This document shows positions 56,319-64,000 of a stretch of 64,000 bases of DNA, piece by piece. Within the stretch, counting starts at the first letter, position 1, and every line of letters starts with the position of its first letter. Made by a program: the position numbers and the translations under genes. Source of the stretch: Peribacillus loiseleuriae (GTDB taxonomy: Bacteria > Bacillota > Bacilli > Bacillales > DSM-1321); the NCBI RefSeq assembly GCF_001183985.1, contig NZ_LFZW01000001.1:2305357-2369356 (forward strand). The letters run 5' to 3'. Under the pieces are notes generated by a model, which saw only the letters and a program-made list of their open reading frames with translations, had not been told where the DNA came from and did no database searches.

Positions 56319-57098
56319 ATGAAATTCAACGCAGGTTTTGATATAGAAACGGATACAGAGAAACTAATATTTCATTATGGTCCAGAATGTTTTGGGCCTG
56401 AAGTGGAACAGCGCCGGCTAGATGATATTCGTCAAAGTTTAAAAAATCCTTCAGCAGATGGCCCTTCAGTTTTATATGCGATTGCGATGGATGTTGGGAA
56501 AAAAAAACATCTAGCTGATTTAAAAAAACGTAATTTACTTTATGGTGCTGTAATTTACTCGAAAGGCCGGATAGGTAATGAGCCTGTTAGGAGTCAAGGC
56601 CATATTCACGCGATTTCTAATTCATGCAATAGTTCAACTCCAGAAGTCTATGAAATTTGGGAAGGAGAAGCAGTAATTTATATGCAAGAAACAGCAGAAG
56701 ATAATCCTGGACGTTGTTTTGCAGTACATGCAAAAACTGGCGATGTGGTGATTGTTCCGCCATCTTGGGCGCATTGCACAGTAAATGCAAATACAAATAA
56801 AAATATGGCGTTTGGCGCGTGGTGCGTACGTGATTACGGATTTGATTATAAAGGAGTGCGCGAACATGGCGGTGTCGCTTACTTCCCGACCGTGCAGGAT
56901 AATGGTCATTTGGCGTGGAGTACTAATCCATCCTATCAGGCACCAGAGTTGATTGTTAAAGCAGCACGTACCTATCCAGAATTCGGGATTGAAAGAGACA
57001 TACCAATCTATACTCAATATGAAAATAATCCGAATTTGTTTGCGTTCGTTACAGACCCTGAAAGTGTAAAAGATATTTGGATCAATTTTGAGCCTTAA
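56319..57098 (+). CDS. Cupin-type glucose-6-phosphate isomerase
   Basis: 259 aa. A cupin (GPI, archaeal-type) with the metal ligands in RSQGHIHAISN, the Glu in STPEVYEIWEGEA and the later His in VVIVPPSWAHCTVN; DYGFDYKGVREHGG is the substrate-side segment. It interconverts glucose 6-phosphate and fructose 6-phosphate and is unrelated to the PgiA of most bacteria. The ribosome site is AGGAGG. It is the intact partner of the remnant at 51532. It is followed after 23 bp by the dehydrogenase gene, so the three genes to 59874 form an operon. Confidence 0.88.
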   Translation: MKFNAGFDIETDTEKLIFHYGPECFGPEVEQRRLDDIRQSLKNPSADGPSVLYAIAMDVGKKKHLADLKKRNLLYGAVIYSKGRIGNEPVRSQGHIHAISNSCNSSTPEVYEIWEGEAVIYMQETAEDNPGRCFAVHAKTGDVVIVPPSWAHCTVNANTNKNMAFGAWCVRDYGFDYKGVREHGGVAYFPTVQDNGHLAWSTNPSYQAPELIVKAARTYPEFGIERDIPIYTQYENNPNLFAFVTDPESVKDIWINFEP

Positions 57099-57121
57099 TT
57101 AGCTGAAGGAGGGTTTATTCT

Positions 57122-58783
57122 ATGAGCTTACCGGAAAAAAATATCTATTGGCCCTATTATGGAAAAGGTTTAAACTCGTTTGGGGTAAATGACGCACCAA
57201 TAAAAGAAAAAATGCCGGAACCTGGTCCAAAAGAAGTTTTAGCAAGAGTAGATGCTGTAACCATTTGTGCTTCAGATGTGAAGATGATTAATATGGGGAA
57301 TGATTATCCGCTATTTAAAGATCGCGATTTTAATAAGAATCCTGCCCGATTAGGCCATGAATTGTCTTTAACAGTTGTGCAACCAGGGGGAAAAATGGTA
57401 CAAGATTGGCCTGTTGGAAAAAGGTTTGGCATACAGCCAGATGTATATATGCGAGGCGAACGGTTTTGTATTGGTGTTAATGTCACTGGAGGTATGGCGG
57501 AATATATTTTGCTAAGTTCGGAAGTTTTCACTTCGGATAACGGTAGTTGTGCTTTTCCTGTCAATGAAAAATTCACATATGCGTCGGTTGCACAAACTGA
57601 ACCATTTGCATGTGTGGAAGCAGCTTTTATCCAACATTCCCGACAATCGTTTCAAGAAAATGGCACCTTACTAATATATATTGACGCAGGGATTCAGAAA
57701 GATTTTACGCTAGATTATTACTTTGAAACTCAGCAAGTACAGCTTTTTGACCCTGGTAATAATGCCGGAAGTAAGGTGAAGGTGGATGGGGCTGATGTTA
57801 CCATAATTAAGGGAATTCCAGAAATGTTGTTCAATGACATTATTATTGTGGGAAATGCGGGTAATGAGGAAATGATTAAATTGACGGAGCATATGGCCGA
57901 GAAAGCGATTCTTTGCTGGTTACCGGAAGATGAAGCGACTCGTTATGTTAAGGCGGATATTGCTAAAGTGCACTACAATAAAGTCAATTTAATCGGCGCT
58001 CCTACCCAAAAACTTTCTGATGCGCTAAACCCAGCGAAATATCGTTATGATTACAAACCTGGCGGAGATTTGCTGATTTCTGGGGGTGGCGGTGCGATGG
58101 GCCGAATTCATACGATGCGTGCGTTACTACATGAAAATGGACCGAAACGTGTTATCGTAATTAACAGAACTAAAAATCGACTGACATCGCTCGAAGAAAT
58201 CTTTGGAGAAAAAGCTCGGGAAAAAGGTATAGAACTAATTGTTATCGCACTCGATGAGTGTCAAGATTATAAAGCGGAAATTCGAAAACATCTAGGAGAA
58301 AACGGCGCTTCCGATATTGTTGTTTGCGCACCTGGCGTAGGACCCGTAAATCAAGTGGTAGAATTTTTAGCAGATGACGGTATGCTTGTTCTTTTTGCCG
58401 GTACGAGTTATGGTAATTTTGGAAATTTGCCATTTGGTTTGGTTGCATCTCACAACGCTTCGATTACAGCAAGCAGTGGCTCAAGCGTGCAAGATCAATT
58501 GTCCGTAATTGAAAAAATGGAAACTGGAGAAATTAATCCAGACATTAATATTGCAGCAATTGGTGGTTTATATGCTACAAAAGATGGAATTCAGGCAGTT
58601 CAGGACCGTGTATATGCAGGAAAAGTGGTTATCTATCCAACATTATCAGATCTGCCACTAACAGATTTACGCGAACTTGAAAAAATCGATGGCATGCTAG
58701 CTGAAGAAGCAAGTAAAAGCGGCTGGTCAAAAAAATGTGAAGAAATGTTATTTGAACTATATAAAAATCGGGGGAATGCGTAA
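57122..58783 (+). CDS. Long zinc-type alcohol dehydrogenase (polyol/sugar-phosphate oxidoreductase)
   Basis: 553 aa, about 150 longer than ordinary medium-chain dehydrogenases. The N-terminal catalytic domain has the zinc-binding Cys in VTICASDVKMINMG and ARLGHELSLTVVQPGG. A Rossmann domain comes late (LLISGGGGAMGRIHTMRALL, then RVIVINRTKNRLTSLEE). Between the two lies an inserted region (residues ~190-310). The relation to L-sorbose-1-phosphate reductase (SorE-like) enzymes is likely but not certain. It sits between gpi and mtlD-like genes, with AGGAGGG as ribosome site, and overlaps the next gene by one base (TAATG). It may oxidise the phosphorylated polyol imported by the GatABC-type transporter. 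Confidence 0.75.
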   Translation: MSLPEKNIYWPYYGKGLNSFGVNDAPIKEKMPEPGPKEVLARVDAVTICASDVKMINMGNDYPLFKDRDFNKNPARLGHELSLTVVQPGGKMVQDWPVGKRFGIQPDVYMRGERFCIGVNVTGGMAEYILLSSEVFTSDNGSCAFPVNEKFTYASVAQTEPFACVEAAFIQHSRQSFQENGTLLIYIDAGIQKDFTLDYYFETQQVQLFDPGNNAGSKVKVDGADVTIIKGIPEMLFNDIIIVGNAGNEEMIKLTEHMAEKAILCWLPEDEATRYVKADIAKVHYNKVNLIGAPTQKLSDALNPAKYRYDYKPGGDLLISGGGGAMGRIHTMRALLHENGPKRVIVINRTKNRLTSLEEIFGEKAREKGIELIVIALDECQDYKAEIRKHLGENGASDIVVCAPGVGPVNQVVEFLADDGMLVLFAGTSYGNFGNLPFGLVASHNASITASSGSSVQDQLSVIEKMETGEINPDINIAAIGGLYATKDGIQAVQDRVYAGKVVIYPTLSDLPLTDLRELEKIDGMLAEEASKSGWSKKCEEMLFELYKNRGNA

Positions 58784-59874
58784 TGACGACAAAAACAATA
58801 GTTCACTTTGGCGCAGGAGCATTGGGACGCGGCTTGGTCGTTCCTTTACTCGAAGAAAGCAATTATGATGTTGTCCTTGTCGATGTCGATGAGAAGCTGA
58901 TTGCAGAAATCAATCGCGAAGGAGGCTACCCACTTTTTAATACGGATGTTGAAAACGACAAACAACATCGATTTGTTAAAGTAAAAGCCGCAGTTTCACC
59001 AATTGCTGACAAAGAGTCCTTGCAATGTTATTTAAGTGAAGCAAATGTGATTACCACTTCTGTCCGCCGAGAAAACTTGATTCATATTGGTCGAACACTA
59101 CTAGAATTACTTCAGCCTGGCGAAGAAAAAGTCATACTCTGTGCGGAAAACATTGAGCATGCAGGACAATTTTTTAAAGAGATATTGAAAGGGTTGGAAA
59201 AAGAAAACAACCGTGAAATTATACCTTATTTAACGATTCCAGATACTGTAGTTGACCGGATTTGCGCTACTTCTTGGCCGGATAACTTGACTGCAATGAC
59301 AGAAAATTTTTATGAATTTTCTGTTGATCAGCGACAACTCTCGAAAACGAATATTGAACTTATTCCAGCAATTGTCGATTTAGAAGGCGCTTTTGCTAGA
59401 AAACGGCTGATGGTCAATACTTTCGCAGACGCATCTGCCTTCTTGGCACTCGCAAAAGGAAAAACTTATCTACATGAGGCAATTATCGATCCTGAAATCC
59501 AGCAGACATTATATCCGTATTTTAATAGTTTTCAATCCTTACTAGTTCAAAAATACGATTACAGGGTAAATGAGCTGATAAAATGGCAAGAAGTCTATAG
59601 AAAACGACTATCAAATAATGGGATTGAGCGTGAGCTTCTGACTGTGGCACGGAATTTATGGGCGAAAATGACTTTGGAAGAGCGCTTTTTATGGCCGATT
59701 GTTGAACTTATGAAGCTTGGCGAAGATGTCGAAGATAGCATTTCCGTTTTAGTTGACTTAATCAAAGCTAGTACACATGAAACTGGCGAAACACTCCAAC
59801 CAAAATTAGAAAAGCTTTGGAAAAAAGGGGAATATGGTACAGAAATTTATCGTTTGGCAAGTAAGTACCTTTAA
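58783..59874 (+). CDS. MtlD-like mannitol-1-phosphate dehydrogenase family protein
   Basis: 363 aa. The N-terminal Rossmann motif VHFGAGALGRGLVVPLL and the ENI-x-H segment (ILCAENIEHAG) are those of mannitol-1-phosphate 5-dehydrogenases; VDRICAT is also typical. The polyol dehydrogenase catalytic signature KxxxxNxxH is incomplete: the sequence is RKRLMVNTFADASAF, with Lys and Asn kept but Ala where His belongs. So the substrate or mechanism may differ from MtlD. It is the last gene of the gpi operon and a strong inverted repeat follows. Fructose 6-phosphate formation from a hexitol phosphate is the natural guess. Confidence 0.82.
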   Translation: MTTKTIVHFGAGALGRGLVVPLLEESNYDVVLVDVDEKLIAEINREGGYPLFNTDVENDKQHRFVKVKAAVSPIADKESLQCYLSEANVITTSVRRENLIHIGRTLLELLQPGEEKVILCAENIEHAGQFFKEILKGLEKENNREIIPYLTIPDTVVDRICATSWPDNLTAMTENFYEFSVDQRQLSKTNIELIPAIVDLEGAFARKRLMVNTFADASAFLALAKGKTYLHEAIIDPEIQQTLYPYFNSFQSLLVQKYDYRVNELIKWQEVYRKRLSNNGIERELLTVARNLWAKMTLEERFLWPIVELMKLGEDVEDSISVLVDLIKASTHETGETLQPKLEKLWKKGEYGTEIYRLASKYL

Positions 59875-59877
59875 AAT

Positions 59878-59928
59878 GCTTGGGTGTTACTGCATAGGGC
59901 ATAGGAAGGAAGTTAGTAACACCCAAGC
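59878..59928 (+). terminator. Perfect 14-bp inverted repeat after the mtlD-like gene
   Basis: GCTTGGGTGTTACT (59878-59891) pairs with AGTAACACCCAAGC (59915-59928). There is no immediate T run (CACCAAGCACAGTTTTT follows), so it may be a weak terminator or an mRNA-stabilising hairpin before the fructose-type transporter gene. Confidence 0.55.
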
Positions 59929-59977
59929 ACCAAGCACAGTTTTTCTGGTTTACAATTAAAACGTGGAGGTAATAAAC

Positions 59978-61861
59978 ATGAAAATCTCAAAATTCATTGA
60001 TACATCTAACATTATTTTATCTCAAAATCCTACTAATAAAATGTCATTATTTGATAATCTAGTAAACAAAATGGTTGAAATTAAAGCAATCGATAAGAAA
60101 GATAGTGATTCTTTTCGGGCTGCCTTAGAAGAAAGAGAAGCACTTTCGACAACAGGAGTCGGTAATGGTATAGCTATCCCACACGCAAAAAGTGATATCG
60201 TGAAAAATCCGACACTGCTATTTTTACGCTCTGATACTCCCATCGCTTATGACTCTTTGGACGGTGAACCAGTACAACTTGTCTTTATGATTGCTGTTCC
60301 AAAAGACTCTTCTGATGAACATTTGAAGATCCTTGCTGAACTTTCTCGTTGTCTGATGGATGACGATTTTCGAAATTCACTTATGAAAGCGCGAACAAAA
60401 GAAGAGGTCATTGCCACATTAACAAGCAAAGAAGGAGCCTCTGAAAAAACAGCAGAAAAGCTCGCCAGTAAAGGGCTCATTATCGGTGTTACTGCTTGTC
60501 CGACAGGGATTGCTCACACCTATATGTCTGCTGAAAAGCTCGAAAAAGCAGCCAAAGAAATGGGCTATGATGTAAAAATCGAAACAAATGGGTCAGTTGG
60601 TGTCGGAAATCAGCTGACAGCAGAAGATATCGAGAACGCGTGTGCTGTCGTTATTACTGCAGATATAAAAGTTAGTACTGATCGTTTTGCTGGAAAACGG
60701 GTCTATATAACTAGCGTCTCTAAAGGAATTAAAGAACCAGAAAAAACTATTAATGCAGCATTAATCGCTCCACCATTCAATGCTTCCAACAGCAATGAAA
60801 AAGTATCGGCAAGCATATCAAATGGAAAAGAAAGAGGACCTGGCATCTATGCCAGTCTAATGAACGGTGTTTCCAACATGTTACCACTTGTTGTCGCCGG
60901 TGGTATTTTGATTGCGATATCGTTCTTCTGGGGTATCAACGCAGCCAATCCGGATGATCCCTCCTATAATGCAATAGCAGCCATGTTCAGCAAAATTGGT
61001 GGTGCTGCCTTTACGTTATTTGTTCCTGTCCTGGCCGGATTCATTGCCTACGCGATTGCTGACCGCCCTGGACTTGCACCGGGACTTGTGGGTGGATATC
61101 TTGCAAATACTGGTGGAAGTGGGTTCCTTGGAGCGATTGTTACTGGTTTCTTAGCTGGTTATGCGATTAAATTCTTACGATATGCATTGAAAGGCTTACC
61201 TAAATCATTGGAAGGAATTAAACCTGTTTTACTATTCCCGCTTCTAAGTATTTTCATTGTCGGCGTTATGACCGTTGCACTGTTGAATCCTTTCATGGGG
61301 GAAATCAATCAGTGGATTGCCACATTCCTCGATAATATTGGAACAACCAATAAAGTCATTCTTGGAGTTGTCATTGGTGTAATGCTCGCTGCAGATTTGG
61401 GTGGGCCAATCAATAAAGCCGCTTACCTATTTAGTGTCGGCGCACTTACTAGCGGAAATTACTACATCATGGCCGCCGCAATGGCTAGTGGTATGGTACC
61501 ATCACTAGCTGTGGCTGTTGCTGCTACAATCTCTAAGAAAAAATTCACTAAATCCCAGTGCGAGGCTGCAAAAGCTAATTACGTTCTAGGTTTGTCCTTT
61601 ATCGCAGAAGGAGCGATTCCATTTGCCGCCAGTAACCCGTTTATTATCCTCCCTTCCTTGATGATTGGTTCGGGTGTCGCTGGTGCACTAGCAATGGTGT
61701 TCAATGTTACCAGTCCAGCGCCACACGGAGGAATTTTCGTAATTCCAGTGATCGGACACCCAATTCTCTTTCTTGTTGCACTAATAGTTGGTGTTGCTAT
61801 ATCAACTTTCTTAATCTTGATACTTAAACGAGACCGCCCAGAAGAGAATGTGAATCTTTAA
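59978..61861 (+). CDS. PTS fructose-type EIIABC permease
   Basis: 627 aa from the ATG at 59978 (GTGGAGG). EIIA (residues 1-150) has the phospho-His69 in GIAIPHAKSD. EIIB (165-260) has Cys174 in GVTACPTGIAHTYMSAEKLE. EIIC (285-620) has eight or more membrane segments and the Fru family sequences GGGVG-like GFIAYAIADRPGLAPGLVGG, ADLGGPINKAAYLFSVG and FIAEGAIPFAASNP. It imports fructose or a related sugar as a phosphate. The domain order A-B-C is common in Firmicutes FruA. It is followed by the second HPr gene. Confidence 0.9.
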   Translation: MKISKFIDTSNIILSQNPTNKMSLFDNLVNKMVEIKAIDKKDSDSFRAALEEREALSTTGVGNGIAIPHAKSDIVKNPTLLFLRSDTPIAYDSLDGEPVQLVFMIAVPKDSSDEHLKILAELSRCLMDDDFRNSLMKARTKEEVIATLTSKEGASEKTAEKLASKGLIIGVTACPTGIAHTYMSAEKLEKAAKEMGYDVKIETNGSVGVGNQLTAEDIENACAVVITADIKVSTDRFAGKRVYITSVSKGIKEPEKTINAALIAPPFNASNSNEKVSASISNGKERGPGIYASLMNGVSNMLPLVVAGGILIAISFFWGINAANPDDPSYNAIAAMFSKIGGAAFTLFVPVLAGFIAYAIADRPGLAPGLVGGYLANTGGSGFLGAIVTGFLAGYAIKFLRYALKGLPKSLEGIKPVLLFPLLSIFIVGVMTVALLNPFMGEINQWIATFLDNIGTTNKVILGVVIGVMLAADLGGPINKAAYLFSVGALTSGNYYIMAAAMASGMVPSLAVAVAATISKKKFTKSQCEAAKANYVLGLSFIAEGAIPFAASNPFIILPSLMIGSGVAGALAMVFNVTSPAPHGGIFVIPVIGHPILFLVALIVGVAISTFLILILKRDRPEENVNL

Positions 61862-62000
61862 ATAGGTTTAGAACCATCAACGACGTAAAATTGATAAAGA
61901 CAATGACATTAATATTATTTTTATAAGAATACAAGAGATAATATTTAAGACTTATTTCTCTTTCATAATTTAAAATTTAAAACTAGGAGCATGATCTAAC

Positions 62001-62267
62001 ATGGTAAACAAAACATTCAAAATTATTGATGAGTCAGGAATTCACGCTCGTCCAGCGACAATTTTAGTACAAACTGCAGGCAAATTTGATGCCAATATCA
62101 CCTTAGAATACAAAGGTAAATCAGTAAATTTAAAATCAATTATGGGCGTAATGTCTTTAGGTATTCCAAAAGATGCGGTAATCAAAATTACGGCTGAAGG
62201 ATCAGCTGAAAAAGAAGCCATTATATCATTAGAAGATTCTTTAAAGAAAGCGGGATTAGCAGAATAA
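62001..62267 (+). CDS. ptsH: Phosphocarrier protein HPr, copy 2
   Basis: 88 aa. His15 (GIHARPAT) and Ser46 ([11 protein letters not shown]) are retained. It is very close to copy 1 at 45168, with identical length and the same last residues (AGLAE against GGLAE), so the two arose by duplication. The ribosome site is TAGGAGC. The ptsI that should follow is a scar. It is probably functional and served by the enzyme I at 45431. Confidence 0.93.
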   Translation: MVNKTFKIIDESGIHARPATILVQTAGKFDANITLEYKGKSVNLKSIMGVMSLGIPKDAVIKITAEGSAEKEAIISLEDSLKKAGLAE

Positions 62268-62400
62268 TCACAAAAGATATTTTAGGAATTGCTGTATACG
62301 ATGGCTGCAGACAGTATGAACCAACGTGTTTCCTAATATATCAAGGCCATATAGCCCATCCATTTTAAGTTTGGTTAAAATGGTGATGAGTGTAGTAGTC
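62267..62400 (+). pseudogene. Internally deleted ptsI remnant
   Basis: Directly behind HPr copy 2 the sequence reads ITKDILGIA (enzyme I N-terminus TKDISGIA), then jumps to YTMAADSMNQRVS, which corresponds to about residue 470 of enzyme I, and continues in broken frames to about the equivalent of LVKMV. About 1.3 kb of the gene is deleted, and the deletion resembles that of the long isomerase remnant. Confidence 0.8.
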
Positions 62401-62573
62401 CACATATCATTAGGTGTCGTTAAAGGTGGCTGAATAAGAGAATAAATTAAATTGATTAATGACTCTAACGAGTGAGAGAGTTTTTCTGCATTTTATGTGA
62501 GTTTGGCGAAATTTAATATGAAAACTGCCTTTTATATAGTATTATAAGGTATTTTTTTAAAACAAAGAGACTG

Positions 62574-62621
62574 ATAATTCCTCCTTTTAAGAATATACAC
62601 ATTATTAAAAGGAGGAATTAT
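62574..62621 (+). promoter_or_regulatory. 17-bp perfect hairpin that buries the gapN ribosome site
   Basis: ATAATTCCTCCTTTTAA (62574-62590) pairs perfectly with TTAAAAGGAGGAATTAT (62605-62621), and the second arm contains the AAGGAGG ribosome site of the gene starting at 62623. In the RNA the ribosome site would be closed. The terminator-like poly-T run is absent. It could be a translational switch or a thermosensor, or chance. Confidence 0.6.
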
Positions 62622-62622
62622 T

Positions 62623-64000
62623 ATGTCAACAAACGTATTATCTTTACCAGCTTATTATTTTTATATTAATGGGGAGTGAAGAGAAAGTAAGTCTAGTGAA
62701 ACAATTAAAATCACTTCACCTTATATTGATGAAATGATTGGAAAAGTACAGGCGATTACGACTGAAGAGGTTGATCAGGCAGTTCATTTTGCTCAACAGG
62801 AATAGAAAATATGGGCAGAAACCTCACTTCAAGAACGAGCAAAGTTTATGTATAAATGGCAGTTGAATTAGTAAATATGCAAGATGAAATCGCTGCAATA
62901 ATTATGAAAGAGGTCGGCATAAGTCTTAAGGATGCAAAAAACGAAGTTGTACGGACTGCTGATTTAGTTACACTGTAGAAGAAGCACTACATATGCACGG
63001 TGAAAGTATGAAGGGAGACAGTTTCCCTGGAGGGGTAAAAACGAAGATCGCCATTATTGACCGTGTACCTTTAGGAGTTGTATTAGCGATCTCTCCGTTT
63101 AATTACCCGGTAAACCTAGCAGCAGCAAAATTGGCATCGGCATTGATTTCAGGTAATGCAGTTATCTTTAAGCTTGTACACAAGGGGCAATTAGTGGGAT
63201 TAAAATGATTGAGGCTCTTACAGAGCACAACTCCCAAAAGGGATTGTAAACTTGGTGACAGGACGGGATTCTGTGATTGGGGATTACCTTGTCGAGCATA
63301 AAGGAATTAATATGATTTCATTCACAGGGGGAACAATCACAGGTAAACATTTAGAGAAAAAAATCGCGATGATCCCACTTGTTCTTGAGCTTGGTGGAAA
63401 AGACCCTGGGATTGTCCGTAAAAACGCAGATCTGGAAGAAACTATAAAACAAATTATCAGCGGTGCGTTTTCATATTCAGGTCAACGTTGCACTACTATT
63501 AAACGAGTATTGTGCATGAGAGTGTAGCGGACGAGCTTGTAGGTATTTTAAAAGGTGAGAATGAAAAATTAGTAGTAGGTTCTCCAGAAGAAGGTAGCAC
63601 GGTTGTTCCGTGAATTGATGAGCAACCAGCAGATTTTGTCCAAGGTTTAATCGATGATGCCCTCGAAAAAGGCGCAACACTTGTAATAGGAAACAAGCGT
63701 GAACACAACTTAATTTATCCTCTCCTTTTATACGTGTATCTTCTGATAAAGAAGCGATTAAACTTGCTAACAAGTCTGAGTTTGGATTGCAAGCAAGTGT
63801 GTTTACAAAAGACATTAATAAAGCATTTGCAATTGCCAATAAGATTGAAACAGGAACGGTGCAAATAAATGGACGAACTGAACGCGGACCAGACCATTTC
63901 CCGTTTATCGGTGTAAAAGGGAACAGGCATGGGTGCACAAGGAATCTGTAAGAGCATTGAATCAATGACACGTGAAAAAAACAGTGTTAAACATTCGAGA
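62623..64000 (+). pseudogene. gapN: NADP-dependent glyceraldehyde-3-phosphate dehydrogenase (GapN), degenerate
   Basis: An aldehyde dehydrogenase family gene. Merging frames gives GapN hallmarks: ADL-YTVEEALHMHGESMKGD, LGVVLAISPFNYPVNLAAAK, MISFTGGTITGKHLEKK, the catalytic Glu and Cys regions VLELGGKDPGIV and YSGQRCTTIKRVL, and near the window end GRTERGPDHFPFIGVKG. It is interrupted by stops at 62676 (YINGE-stop) and 62804, and by frameshifts near 62850, 62975, 63185, 63525 and later. It is certainly inactive. The intact enzyme oxidises glyceraldehyde 3-phosphate to 3-phosphoglycerate with NADPH formation. The gene reaches the window edge. Confidence 0.9.

Noticed and set aside
59878..59928. 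Element end or attachment site
   Set aside because: The perfect inverted repeat is short, intercistronic and shows no flanking duplication; an mRNA hairpin is simpler.

Overview
The window looks like a chromosomal segment of an endospore-forming, low-GC Bacillaceae (Bacillus sensu lato; species not assignable by eye). The reasons are a spore-coat transglutaminase, a GerA-type germination operon, a Spo0E-family phosphatase, AGGAGG-type ribosome binding sites and many poly-T hairpin terminators. It is an accessory-rich region: four functional blocks are separated by decayed insertion sequences, intron and recombinase scraps and dispersed intergenic repeats.

Layout. 0.2-5.4 kb: tgl (minus strand) and a gerA-gerC-gerB germinant receptor operon. 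5.4-7 kb: degenerate recombinase and group II intron remnants. 7-11 kb: a PadR regulator with a heterodimeric ABC exporter. 11.7-13 kb: IS66 and serine-recombinase debris. 13.2-22.5 kb: a cyclic-di-GMP class I riboswitch with an adjoining terminator, followed by a probable exopolysaccharide locus: a secreted TIM-barrel protein, two paralogous membrane-anchored glycosidase-like proteins, a HEAT-repeat protein and a processive GT2 synthase. 22.8-24.2 kb: an IS3/TnsD chimeric remnant. 24.7-30.7 kb: a PepSY membrane protein, a FixH/YtkA-like lipoprotein and nosD-nosL-nosY-nosF (nitrous oxide reductase maturation) without nosZ. 30.9-37.7 kb: urea transporter, PepSY protein, ureABC and an acetate-uptake-family protein. 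37.8-42.6 kb: a graveyard of Tn3, IS1595, IS3 and IS110 elements.

43-64 kb: a carbohydrate island that brings its own phosphotransferase and glycolytic entry enzymes: an MtlR-like regulator, HPr, enzyme I, 6-phosphofructokinase, two phosphomannose isomerases, cupin-type phosphoglucose isomerase, galactitol-type EIIA/EIIB/EIIC, a long zinc-type alcohol dehydrogenase, an MtlD-like dehydrogenase, a fructose-type EIIABC, a second HPr and a broken gapN. Part of this island was duplicated. In one copy manA and the long isomerase survive while gpi is broken; in the other only gpi survives. ptsHI was duplicated as well, and the second ptsI is a scar. The isomerase genes share a palindromic promoter motif (four copies). 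I infer that the island imports a sugar, polyol or glycoside, oxidises or isomerises the product to fructose 6-phosphate and delivers it to glycolysis.

Strongest candidates for undescribed biology: the c-di-GMP-controlled glycan locus and the self-contained PTS/glycolysis island. No CRISPR array, tRNA or rRNA was recognised.
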